64,000 nt of DNA, taken from the NCBI GenBank assembly GCA_947172415.1, contig OX359195.1, positions 5,059,501 through 5,123,500 of the forward strand, in the 5' to 3' direction. Each line of letters starts with the position of its first letter. Position 1 is the first letter of the stretch. A model generated the notes under the pieces. The model saw only the letters and a list, made by a program, of their open reading frames with translations, was not told where the DNA came from and searched no databases. The translations under genes and the position numbers were made by a program. Of this stretch, positions 34,901-43,212 are shown piece after piece. Source of the stretch: Chondrosia reniformis. Its lineage: Eukaryota > Porifera > Demospongiae > Chondrillida > Chondrillidae.

Positions 34901-36724
34901 TAACATCACCCTAGCTATTAAATTTTCCAATACTTATAGGTATATTGATGACCTTTTATGTATTAACAACAAGGATTTTGAACTGTCAATTAGTGATATT
35001 TACCCCAAAGAACTTATTCTTAAAAAGACAAATACCAGCCCTAAAAAATCCCCCTTTTTAGACTTAGATATAACCATTACTAACAATCAATTTATCACTA
35101 AAGTATATGATAAGCGAGAGGACTTTAACTTTGATATAGTAAATTTCCCCCATTTAGATAGTAATATTCCTAATACCCCGGCCTATGGTGTCTTTATTTC
35201 ACAACTAATTAGGTATTCCAGAATATGTAGTGACTTCTCCAGTTTTCAGGCTAAAAGTTTGCAATTATGCAATAGGCTTATTAAGCAGGGTTACAAATAC
35301 TTTAAGCTAAAATCAACCTTTAAAACCTTCCTATCCCGGCAGCCTCTAGTTAGAATCAAGTATAAGCAAAAAGTAGCTAGTATGCTTAAGGACTGTCTTG
35401 TGTTACCCCATATTGTGTTACCCCACCTCCAAAGAAATGTTACTACTAGAAGACCTAAGGGTAGACTTACGTAATATGTCCTACTTTTGTCTATAGTTAT
35501 GCTGAGTCTGTTTTACCTGTACAAGCAAGTTTACTAATAGATTTATAATTAATTCATAAAAGTTAATTGGACCTACATTCCTTTCATAAAATTAAATTTC
35601 ATCATGTGTCTTAGTTAACACCTTATTTAACTTTTGGCACCAAAATAGTCTATATAAGGCCCCTAGATTTAGCATAGAGAGCCAAGGATTCACAGAAGAT
35701 CAAGATAAAGAAAAAGACAAAGACTCCCAGGATCACTGATGAAGGGTGGAATTCCCAGAAACGGCTGTCTGACCCAGTGGAGAAGAAGATGAAAGAAGGG
35801 AAAAGAAGGAAGAAAAGACTCCTGTATCTTCATCTAAAGCTCTCTTTAGGTTTAGTTCCCCTATAGGCTCTTTTTACAGAATAGGCATATAGCATGTAGG
35901 AAAATGGTATCTTAGATTTTTCATGATATAACTCTTCCTGTTTTGTGCCGCTCCGCACCACCTTTTGTTATTTGTTATGGTTCTCTTGTTATACTGTTAC
36001 TTATTCACCTCACCTTATGTTTAAGACTTGAGTTTTGTACAACAGTATTATTATTGATTCTCCTCCTCGAGTTCTTGGTAGCACGTGAGCGACTCCCGAG
36101 TATTAGTAAAGGATTAATGTACATGGATAGCTTACTAGACTAGAATTGATCCGCAATAACTGCTAGTGAAAACACCTAGTTCAAAATGTCCAATCACTGC
36201 ATGATTGATTTCAAGTTCTTTGACTGCTTTCTTGTATATATCTCTATAAATGTATGTATTTTTCAAGATTGAATACATTTGTTACAAGTAGTGCCTTCAC
36301 TACTTCTTTAACTTTTATATAGTGAAATCAATTGAGGTTTATTAATCTTCTATATATCCTTTAACTACACAAGACTGAAATTTTTGTTGATATATATTCG
36401 TGTACATTTCCTGTAAAGACTCAGCTAGTGGATGTATATATACTATATGTGCCACCTATATTAACCATTATTTGGCATCTATTGTATATATCTGTATATC
36501 TATAGCTATTACTTCGAACCAATCATCCTGATGAGAAAGAATGGACAGTAAGATTTTATTCCTGTAGGCTGGAGGAATTAGATTTTGAAGTAGCCAAGCA
36601 TATAGTGCACCATGAAACCCTTCATCCAAAAGGACTGAATAAGGAAATATTCTTTGGTGACCAAATACACTGGGAAACATTTTGTAAATTCAGAACTGAT
36701 AAAAGACACAAGAGAAAGAAATAA
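25952..36724 (+). CDS. SH3-domain protein (CSK-type SH3), three exons identified
   Basis: Exons 25952-26030 and 26261-26613 are joined by a phase-1 GT-AG intron; exon 36506-36724 is a phase-compatible candidate last exon, giving 216 residues. Residues about 18-75 are an SH3 domain: CRAVFKFDG, the acidic/hydrophobic DLPFREGDVIEI, WYLAKNKNGREGVVP and SFIEI. The AKNK-x-GREG-P wording is that of CSK/MATK kinases. A PxxP stretch (PPAPLPPVEKK) follows, then SGWFYPSLDE, which starts like an SH2 domain. No SH2 core or kinase was found on this strand before 37 kb. The last exon encodes 72 residues (WTVRFYSCRLEELDF..., ending KRHKRKK) of unknown family. Its link to the SH3 exons rests on phase only; exons may be missing in the 10-kb, transposon-filled intron. 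SH3 is certain, the full model is not. Confidence 0.6.
27286..27502 (+). repeat. Older copy of the Penelope-type 3' tail
   Basis: The sequence GAGCCAAGGACTCACA, CAGGGTCACTGATGAAGG and CTGACCCAGTGGAGAAGAAG parallels the tails at 35643-35938 and 53411-53699 but with many changes and small gaps. Another fragment of the same tail is visible near 27890-28010. Confidence 0.7.
28200..28607. mobile_element. Small repeat element, copy B of the inverted pair
   Basis: It begins with a short palindrome GGGGCTGCC/GGCAGCCCC (28200-28222). It contains two direct copies of an ATAATACGAGTTCATACGCAAC segment, then the part shared with 25331-25480. It ends with a hairpin whose stems are AAGTAGTTCGAGTTAAC and AAACTCGAACTACTT around GGCGGCAGCCCC. 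No open frame. It is probably a MITE-type element in the SH3 gene's long intron. Confidence 0.6.
29330..31065 (-). pseudogene. Decayed LINE on the minus strand (C-terminal region)
   Basis: Broken minus-strand frames include GLPVGQLSFLLRVGS, LPTTMNLHQWR and CYLCNSREATYGC near 29600-29740 (the cysteine-rich C-terminal segment of LINE polyproteins), then VWADLPNWRASE near 29440-29470. The 30430-31065 part contains short frames including an apparent start (MSNNMVVMTNPG) near 31060 that read like a retroelement ORF beginning. Many stops and frameshifts are present, so it is non-functional. It lies in the SH3 gene's long intron, antisense. Confidence 0.6.
31154..31408. repeat. 21-bp minisatellite, twelve copies
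   Basis: A unit of 21 bases, AGTATGTCCTATATAATAAAT, repeats about twelve times with only scattered single-base changes. Because 21 is a multiple of three, both strands stay open (MSYIINS on plus, YLLYRTY on minus). I judge this to be a periodicity artefact. One further unit resumes at 31966, on the far side of an inserted transposon. Confidence 0.92.
31409..31965 (+). mobile_element. Pogo/Tigger-type element remnant inserted in the 21-bp satellite
   Basis: The left end TAGTTGAACCC (31409) and right end GGGTTCAACTG (31965) are inverted and flanked by TA, the pogo/Tigger target site. Inside, near 31655-31800, a frameshifted plus-strand segment reads AIAKKFGI, then IVSAIINNRTRI and TYKQSIFEPSRK, the CENP-B type helix-turn-helix of these transposases. 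The 557-bp length means most of the transposase is gone. The satellite unit is interrupted exactly at the TA. Confidence 0.8.
32836..33033 (+). CDS. Short acidic ORF in the THAP element
   Basis: Sixty-five codons, Ser/Asp/Glu-rich (STDSEDSDDLDRC), then GIKLYQFEPLIR. The tyrosine-x-phenylalanine-glutamate-proline wording recalls the start of proteins with the P2X7 ballast-type domain, which are often found beside THAP transposons in invertebrates; I hold this weakly. It may be a first exon and not a whole gene. Confidence 0.35.
   Translation: MNRESNASSNLDDFSTDSEDSDDLDRCIEEEDLESASERMGIKLYQFEPLIRISAEMVVDSSPES
33241..33565 (-). pseudogene. Transposon-derived ORF fragment
   Basis: About 106 codons with TDLSPRVVEEANKAVKKV and CNAIIFNTAIKRQSK. 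The wording looks like a genuine protein with an amphipathic helix and not random translation. I do not recognise the family. It is located inside the TTAA element, so it is probably part of its protein or of an older insertion. Confidence 0.3.
33871..34121. mobile_element. Nested MITE, 251 bp, TA-flanked
   Basis: Left end TACCTGTATAGTGGGAAAA and right end (reversed) TACCGTATAGCGGGAAAA form a terminal inverted repeat of about 24 bases continuing into TTTGGTG. TA at each edge suggests a Tc1/mariner-type duplication. It is non-coding and lies wholly inside the 32604-34651 transposon, hence younger than it. Confidence 0.8.
34311..34400 (-). pseudogene. THAP zinc-finger N-terminus fragment
   Basis: Thirty codons from the second of two ATGs: PRCYVAGGCSNTTEGG, then SLHTFPKDP. 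The C-x5-C pair and the F-P-x-D box are hallmarks of the THAP DNA-binding domain used by P- and Kolobok-type transposases. The frame stops right after the box, before the C-x2-H pair, so it is a fragment or the first of several exons. Confidence 0.65.
34772..35938 (+). mobile_element. 5'-truncated Penelope-like retroelement with 3' tail
   Basis: It consists of an RT fragment (frame 34775-35476), a short spacer and a 3' tail of about 295 bp. The tail recurs at 53411-53699 with only four mismatches by eye, so the family moved recently. Older tails lie at 27286-27502, 27890-28010 and 12680-12850, with possible scraps at 6540-6600 and 37795-37880. The 5' end is truncated within the RT palm domain. 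It sits in the SH3 gene's long intron. Confidence 0.75.
34775..35476 (+). pseudogene. Penelope-like reverse transcriptase, C-terminal two thirds
   Basis: The frame has no ATG at its true left end; the first in-frame ATG is 34818. Motifs in order: QCVGIPMGTDCAP, VANLFLFAYEYEF, the catalytic RYIDDLL, ELILKKTNTSP, FLDLDITI, YDKREDFNFDIVNFP, AYGVFISQLIRYSRIC. This is the palm-to-thumb wording of Penelope-like RTs, which also often carry a GIY-YIG nuclease; none is seen after the stop at 35474. The core is uninterrupted but lacks the RT N-terminus, so the copy cannot be functional. Confidence 0.85.
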
Positions 36725-37044
36725 TTTCAACCATTTTCATTGAATTTCAGCTAGAAGCTATATTTGTAGCTTTGTATTCTAAAACAGCTTCAATTTTCCA
36801 TTTATATATTATATAACTTGCAATTTGCAATTGTGGTTTTACATTATTCAACCATGCAATCAAATTTATAGTCATGTACGTGTATACGCATTTAGAATTA
36901 ATATTTCATCCATGTGCATGCGCAGATGAAAATTATAAAACATATAATTATATATCCATAATTATATTGCAATTAGGTTGACCATGTATGCTACCTATTG
37001 GCCTGGGGTGCTTGGATATATATGAGTAAAACAAATACATTTAA
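36725..37044. other. Short intergenic stretch
   Basis: AT-rich sequence after the candidate last SH3-gene exon. No AATAAA was recognised nearby and no gene or repeat is named here. Confidence 0.5.
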
Positions 37045-37664
37045 CCCTTTATGCGCGAGTGACGCATATTTGCGTCAATTAATTAGGTATCTTCAATAGC
37101 GAGAGACGCATATTTGCGTCAAAGATACCATGGACGTTTTGTAGTAAGATTTACAGAGCTACATAACACTGCTGCAGCCGAAATGTTGGCGATACAAAGA
37201 CTAAAGACGGTGGTTTATTTGTGCGCCTTATTCTGCTTGCCACGCTTCACTTGACGGTTTGGTAAACAATTTGTTTGAGGCTACGACGCTTCTCCAATGT
37301 TCTAGGGCTTTGAAAAGACTACATAAAGATATATCGTTACAAAAGGATAACCAGGGCTCTTCCTGACCGAATTTGCTTCCGTAGATAGTCAGAGAAAGCT
37401 TCTTACCCGAAGGAACTTAGAAAACATAGCCGTGCTTACTTTCTTCACTAAAAGAGGTAATATCTCGAAAATTAGAGCATCTTAGAAGCCAATAGAGCAA
37501 CAAAATATGGCTAAAAATCGGCATCAAAGTTTTACCGTCATAAAGAGTTGCCACATTCCTATCGAGGTGACGAATTTTAATTCCTGCCTCATGGTGTCCT
37601 CGTGACAATTAAATATCGCTTCTGGTGATTATTACGCCCACGTAATTATCTCGCGCATAAAGGG
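37045..37664. mobile_element. PiggyBac-like MITE, 620 bp
   Basis: It is flanked by TTAA on both sides (37041-37044, 37665-37668). The ends are a perfect 15-base inverted repeat, CCCTTTATGCGCGAG. TTAA plus a CCC/GGG terminus is the piggyBac signature. Just inside the left end, a 16-base palindrome GACGCATATTTGCGTC occurs twice, about 45 bases apart, each behind GAGTGA or GAGAGA. No transposase is encoded. Confidence 0.88.
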
Positions 37665-37710
37665 TTAAAAATGAAGTTAAAAGTGGCCAGTGTTGCAATG
37701 ATGGATCACA

Positions 37711-38330
37711 AGGTCAAATTTCTGGCATGAAACCTATAGTATATGCCAACTGTAGGTTTCAAAGGTTCTATATATTAATATTCCTACATATACTCGATCT
37801 GTAAAAAAACCTATATAGGGAACTAATTATATAAACCTGGAGCTTTGGATAAAAAGATTCAGTCTTTTCTTTCTTCTTCCGCTGCACTGTATGGGCCATG
37901 TATGAGCTAATAGATTAATTTCATGGGTTTCAGGTTTTAACAGCCCCCTTTCCAAGTTCATACATATATGTATACCTTGTATACCTTTTGAAACCTAGCT
38001 GGCATTTCAAATAGCTACGTTTCATGCCATCTTAAACCTGATCATGAGATTTGATCATGTAAATAGCGCACATCTAGTATAGATCTGGAAAAAGTATTGA
38101 ATCAAGGCAATGATCATATTTATCTGGTTAACCATACACATCACTTCAAATTCTGAATTTACCAATTTGCTAGTGATATCAAAACATGTTTTGGCATTTA
38201 GAACACATGTATAAACGACTGCGAATACATATACACATGGTCCAAGATAACTGAAAATCGTAATATTAGTTGTTAATTGATAATATACATGGGGGCCAGA
38301 TTTTTTCAACCAACCCTTACTCTTTGAGAC
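37711..38330. repeat. Degenerate repeats: AAACCT-type MITE plus composite-element fragment
   Basis: 37720-38050 has inverted words GGCATGAAACC / GGTTTCATGCC-type around CATGGGTTTCAGGTTTTAACAGCCC, shared with 42266-42489 and 44405-44560. 38050-38330 is a decayed copy of the composite hairpin element: CATCT-GAAAAAGTA, then ACATGTTTTGGCATTTAGAA and TGTTAATTGATAATA. Confidence 0.55.
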
Positions 38331-39709
38331 TGATAACTGCATGATAACACTGTAAAAAACTGTCAATGGTTTGATGATGCATAATAATATCATCATTTTT
38401 CAGTCTAACTTAGGTGTGAAAAGGTAATTGGAAGGCCATGTGTTTAAAACCTTATATGATCTGTAGAAACTACTAATCTATGTGCAGAAGTTGAAAGTCG
38501 TGCAGCTGATTGTGGGAGTCACTTGCATCTGTGTATAAATTCGTAACTTGATTGTAATTAAAGATGTGTGGGTCAGCTGCAATCCGATGATGAACGACAA
38601 CGAACGAAAACGAAATGAAAAATCAATTAATAAATAACTGAACCACAACACTACAAAACTGTACACGTGGAAAAAACAGTAACTGCACATGCATGTAAAA
38701 ATATAACCATGCACATGAACATAATGTTACACACCACACATGTATAATAAATTATAAAAGTCAAATGTATATAGACTCTAATCATGATTTTAGTTTGATT
38801 TTAATGGCTGACTACGAATTTGGTGTCTGTAATTAAGAGTAGCCCATTAGCTAATGCATGGTATGTATTGTTCAATTAGTGGACATTTTTGGGGATATTT
38901 GATGAGGTTTGGATGATACACTTGTACAAGTTAGTCTTGTTGTAAATCTAGTAACTGCTGACATTCCACCATTCACTCGGGTGCGTCCTTTATATCGCAA
39001 TCCGGAGCAATGCATGTGATATGTCTTTAAAATAGTACAAGGATTCAAAAGACAAAAGTTCATATATTTCTGAAAGGCCCACATTAATCTGTTTTCAGAT
39101 CCCCAGTTTCCCATTTGATACTCTAGTTCTTTCAAAGCTGCTTCAGGAACTTTCTTTGACAGGTGCATCAAAAACGTGTCATGTGAGCCAATATAACGTT
39201 TTCCACATACATAAGAATCATTACATTTACCTTCAGGAGCATTGTACCTTGTTAAGGTGTACAATATCTTCTGGTTACGCATGTTCGCTACATTAACTTT
39301 ATCGAAGCCATCTCCCAGGTAAATATCTTCATTAGTAAACACAACGGTCTGGTTTAGAAGGTTGTTTGAAATGTACTGAATAACATCCCTATAGCTGGCA
39401 GATCTATTGTTATGATAAATGACCAACTTTTCGAAATTTGAAAGGTTTTTACCTTTGAAATAATTTTTAGCCAAAGTACTGTTCTCCGATAATAGGTGTA
39501 TTCGCTTTATGAGGGGGTGCTGTAGATTTCTTTGAAGAACGAGTAATATTTCTTTTTCTCTTTCAAAGAAGCGTGTCACGTTCCTCTGATGAAAGTCTTC
39601 AGCCACTGTCACAGAATGCATGTAAATGACTAAGTTAATCTCCATGGGAATGCTAGGAAGGACAGCGACCGTAGTTTTCGGTGATGAGTTGGTTGTCGGG
39701 GATAAAGAT
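38297..39709. repeat. Segmental duplication, copy 1
   Basis: About 1.4 kb is repeated in the same orientation at 42603-44068: the gene body, its 3' flank (TGTGTGGGTCAGCTGCAATCC, ACACGTGGAAAAAA) and further sequence down to TTTTTTCAACCAACCC. The copies differ by scattered substitutions and small indels. One breakpoint lies in the Ser/Thr stem region of the gene, the other in a decayed transposon end. Confidence 0.85.
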
Positions 39710-39969
39710 TTAGTTGTCGGTGATGAGTTGGTTGTCGGGGATAAAGATTTAGTTGTCGACGATACAGACGCAGTAGAGGAAGATACCAATTCCTCCTGCA
39801 AAGGTTGTCTGGTTTCGCCAGACACTGGTTTACTTTGAAAATCTTCGTTGTGGAAACTTAACTTTACAAACTCTTCTTTAACTTTATAAGGAGTTTCTCC
39901 AAACTTGATAATCACCACAACCACAATTAAAAGTACAGTTGCACATAAGTAGTAGTGACGCAACTTCAT
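38872..39969 (-). CDS. Type II membrane glycosyltransferase-like protein
   Basis: A single uninterrupted 365-codon frame. Residues 8-24 are a signal anchor (ATVLLIVVVVII) after a short basic N-terminus. A Ser/Thr/Pro stem follows, containing a duplicated SLSPTTNSSP. The lumenal part has HSVTVAEDFHQ, an acidic TNEDIYLGDGF that could be the metal-binding motif of a GT-A fold, TLTRYNAPE, SHDTFLMHL, the conserved-looking GNWGSENRL, NPC and TYHMHCSGLRY. Type II topology with acidic loop and late cysteines suggests a Golgi glycosyltransferase; substrate unknown and the family not certain. Several N-glycosylation sequons are present. The ATG sits in AAGGATGAAG, 72 bases from a CRE motif. The duplicate at 43213-44085 supports a real gene. 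Confidence 0.7.
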   Translation of the reverse strand: MKLRHYYLCATVLLIVVVVIIKFGETPYKVKEEFVKLSFHNEDFQSKPVSGETRQPLQEELVSSSTASVSSTTKSLSPTTNSSPTTKSLSPTTNSSPKTTVAVLPSIPMEINLVIYMHSVTVAEDFHQRNVTRFFEREKEILLVLQRNLQHPLIKRIHLLSENSTLAKNYFKGKNLSNFEKLVIYHNNRSASYRDVIQYISNNLLNQTVVFTNEDIYLGDGFDKVNVANMRNQKILYTLTRYNAPEGKCNDSYVCGKRYIGSHDTFLMHLSKKVPEAALKELEYQMGNWGSENRLMWAFQKYMNFCLLNPCTILKTYHMHCSGLRYKGRTRVNGGMSAVTRFTTRLTCTSVSSKPHQISPKMSTN

Positions 39970-40040
39970 CCTTGAATTCCTATTAATTTTAACTAAACAT
40001 CTAGTCTCGCTTAGCCCAGGACGCTATTTCGCCTCCGTAT

Positions 40041-40056
40041 TTTCTTGATGACGTCA
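40041..40056 (-). promoter_or_regulatory. CRE-type promoter motif upstream of the glycosyltransferase-like gene
   Basis: Read on the minus strand, TGACGTCA (40049-40056) runs on as TCAAGAAAATACGGAGGCG toward the ATG at 39969. The first 19 bases (to 40038) are identical to those at 25899 upstream of the SH3 gene. Confidence 0.5.
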
Positions 40057-40562
40057 CACGGTCGGCTACAGGTTGGACCCTTTGTGCCACCTACTTATAC
40101 AGAGAAGAAGGAGGATACTCTACGGACAAGGGAGAGCATAGTGTGCATTCATACCATGGGTTCCGAGAGCACAGTAAAATAAGACAAAGATTAGTCCAGA
40201 TTTTTACCTAGTCTGATAAAATCAGACCCAAAACTTACACAATACTTGCTCCAGTTCTGGATATTCTCAAGTCGATTTGCAGCAGTTTTGATGACCACTA
40301 TAGCCCTGGAACACACAAGTCGCCTGATTTGTCTCCAGACATTCGAAAAGCTTCACAGCTGCTAAGTCAAGCAGATCTCTTCAGTGATAGTGGAAGGACA
40401 AACCATCCATTGAAGCCCCAGCCAACTTTCAAGAAAAACAACAGAAAGGATTTTGCTACGTGGATTTCTTCTATATATAACTTGAGTGGACTGCCATTTA
40501 GTCTTGTACTTTGCACACTTGTTAATTACTAGACAGATGATTATCATCGTGGGGGCGAGCAT

Positions 40563-40910
40563 ACCTTTCCGAGCATAGCACCTGAACACAGTAGTCGATT
40601 AGCCGTATTTTAGACTGCAGGAGGGCGAATGCGAAGTAGCCTTCCCTGCATTGCCTTCCTCTGAGCGTAGCACCTGAACACAGTAGTCGATTAGCCGTAT
40701 TTTAGACTGCAGGAGGGCGAATGCGAAGTAGCCTTCCCCGCATTGCCTTCCTATGAGTGTAGCACCCGAACACAGTAGTCGGTTAGCCGTGTTTGGTGCG
40801 ATTAGCCGTGTTTTAGACTGTAGGAGGGCGAATGCGAAGTAGCCTTCCCCGCATTGCCTTCCTCTGAGCGTAGCACCTGAACACAGTAGTCGATTAGCCG
40901 TCAGAGGTTC
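40563..40910. repeat. 92-bp tandem repeat, four copies
   Basis: Units start near 40575, 40667, 40759 and 40868 with GTAGCACCTGAACACAGTAG and contain GCGAATGCGAAGTAGCCTTCC. The third unit has an extra insertion of about 17 bases. On the minus strand a frame starting in ATGGCTGCCGC (40925) runs through the array (LLCSGATLRGRQCGEG repeated). It may be translated, but nothing else supports a gene. Confidence 0.85.
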
Positions 40911-41293
40911 GCTAGCGGCAGCCATTGTGAATGAGTAAATAGAACTATACGGCATGACGTACGGCACATATATACATACATACATACATATATATATATA
41001 TACACATACAGACAGCGGAAGCGTACTTCACGTAAGTGTGGGGCTCGCTCAGGCTCGCCCCAATTAATAAGGACGGCAATGTTTACCAAATATGGAAGGT
41101 GTTTGACCACAGAATGGTCGGTGTTAATTGCGACCGTGCAACAGCAAACCTGCCGTAAGTTGTCAGACCCTTACTGGAGCAAGTATTGCGTAAGTTTTGG
41201 GTCTGATTTCATCAGACTAATTTTTACCTCGGTCACTGACATCAAGTAAATATGGAGGCAAAATAATAATACTAGTCTGGGCTAGGTGAGACC

Positions 41294-42602
41294 AGATAAA
41301 CAGATTTTTCTCTGGTTGATCATGACTCTCTGCACAAACTTCCTCTGTTGTGTTCGTGTTTCTGTAGGTATTGGAGCAGTACAGAGATGCCGTGGACAAG
41401 TGGTGTATTATGTACTGTTTGGCCATTTTGTAAATTTCCATTGACCATGCAATTCCCCAGACAGCTTTGGTTATATTAAACTTATAAGTTATACTATTAA
41501 CTTATTAATTGTATATTTTCAGAAAATCTAAAGTCATTTGTTACGTATATATACATTGTTGTGAATAATAAAATGTTGTAGTATTACATACTGATCTTCA
41601 TTAGTATTATTGAATTATCATTTAATTATTTGCCCATTGTAAGTTTAAAATTTATATTAATGTTGTATTTTGTTTTCAGATGTTAGCATATATCCTCATT
41701 ATCCTAATTTATTATAATATTTCTGCTAATATTAATATATATAAAAATTATTACACATATATTAAAATGTTGTACTTGAACTATATACTGTCAGTTATAA
41801 CATAACACCATCTAAACATCCTGTGCATCGATGATTGTTGTGTGAAATCAGTTCAATTTCTCAACACCTGATCATGATACAAATACGTTCTACAGAATAA
41901 CACATGCATATGCATGTGGGTGTATGCAGTTCTATTACGTGAAATCCCTTATGAATTTGAATGCTTTTATGGCTTAGCTGTATAGCGTACTTCCAAAGTA
42001 CTTATACCCAAGCATCTGTGTACCTGTACATAAGTATTAAAAGTATTTATTATAAATTTCCATCAAGTACAGGATTTTACAGAGGAACTTTATGACTAGT
42101 GAGATCCTAGATCTAAGCTTTAAGCTGTTTACCATGCGCTTCTTCATATTAACCACTTCTAGGGGTCTATATTTATATACCAGATTATGTTAAAACCACT
42201 TCTAGGATACAGCCTCATATGCTGTCAATGCAATGTTTCAGTGACATGGACGCTGCAAGAATTTCTCACAGGATCAAATCTCAGGTTTTATATGGCATGA
42301 AACCTATGAAACCTCTTTAACTGCCAGGTTTGAAAGGGTACTCAAGTATTTTGCACTAATAGATTAGTTTCATGGGTTTCCTGATTTTAACAGCCCCCTT
42401 TCCAACTTTATGCATACTTTATCTTTTGAAACCTGGATGTTTAGAGAGTTTCAAATAGGTTTCATGCCTTCTGAAGCCTTAGATTTGATCCCATGCCTCT
42501 TGCAAGAAAGCAAACAGTGCTTGCAAGACCTGCATGCTGTTTACTCTGACGCCATGCAAAGTTGCAGTATCAACCTAGGAAATTGAAACAACTTTAATGA
42601 CA
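41294..42602. other. AT-rich intergenic stretch
   Basis: No coding exon was recognised. 42266-42489 holds a MITE-like inverted repeat (GGATCAAATCT / AGATTTGATCC, with GGCATGAAACCTATGAAAC inside the left arm and GGTTTCATGCC in the right). Confidence 0.6.
42266..42489. mobile_element. MITE-like inverted-repeat element (AAACCT family)
   Basis: Terminal words GGATCAAATCT and AGATTTGATCC are inverse complements, continuing as CAGGTTT...GGCATGAAACCT against AGGTTTCATGCC. Related but decayed sequences lie at 37711-38050 and 44405-44560 (shared CATGGGTTTC and TTTTAACAGCCC). It is non-coding, 224 bp. Confidence 0.6.
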
Positions 42603-43212
42603 AGATTTTTTCAACCAACCCTTACTCTTTGAGACTGACAACTGCATGATAACACTGTTAAACACTGGCCATGGTTTGATGATCCACAATAATATCATCA
42701 TTCTTCAGTCTATACTAAGGTGTGAAAAGGTAATTGGAAGGCCATGTGTTTAAAACCTTATATGATCTGTAGAAACTACTAATCTATATGCAAAAGAGAA
42801 TTTCAGTGTGGCTATATAAAGTCGTGTAGCTGATCATGATCATGATTGTGGGAGTCACTTGCATCTGTGTATAAATTCGTAACTTGATTGTAATTAAACA
42901 TGTGTGGGTCAGCTGCAATCCGACAACGAATGACGACGAACGAACAACGAAATGAAAAATCAATTATTAAACAACTGAACCACAACACTACAAAACTGTA
43001 CACGTGGAAAAAAACAGTAACTGCACATGCATGTAAAAATATAACCATGCACATGAACATAATGTTACACACCACACATGTATATATAATAAATTATAAA
43101 AGTCAAATGTATATAGACACTAATCACGATTTTAGTCTGATTTTAATGGCTGACTACAAATTCTTTGGTGTCTGTAAGAGTAGCCCATTAGCTAATGCAT
43201 GGTATGTATTGT

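Larger units (their letters stand above)
40001..41293. repeat. Inverted duplication containing promoter sequence
   Basis: Two blocks recur in opposite orientation and mirrored order: 40001-40063 pairs with 41230-41293 (CTAGTCT, TAGCCCAG, GCCTCCRTATTT, CTTGATG), and 40207-40251 pairs with 41170-41216 (AGTCTGATNAAATCAGACCC, AAAACTTAC, CAATACTTGCTCCAG). The enclosed centre holds a tandem array. It could be a transposon with long terminal inverted repeats or an inverted duplication of the gene's promoter region. Confidence 0.7.

Noticed and set aside
36468-36680. Minus-strand 70-codon frame
   Set aside because: It overlaps the plus-strand exon that has an acceptor, a clear stop and better coding character.
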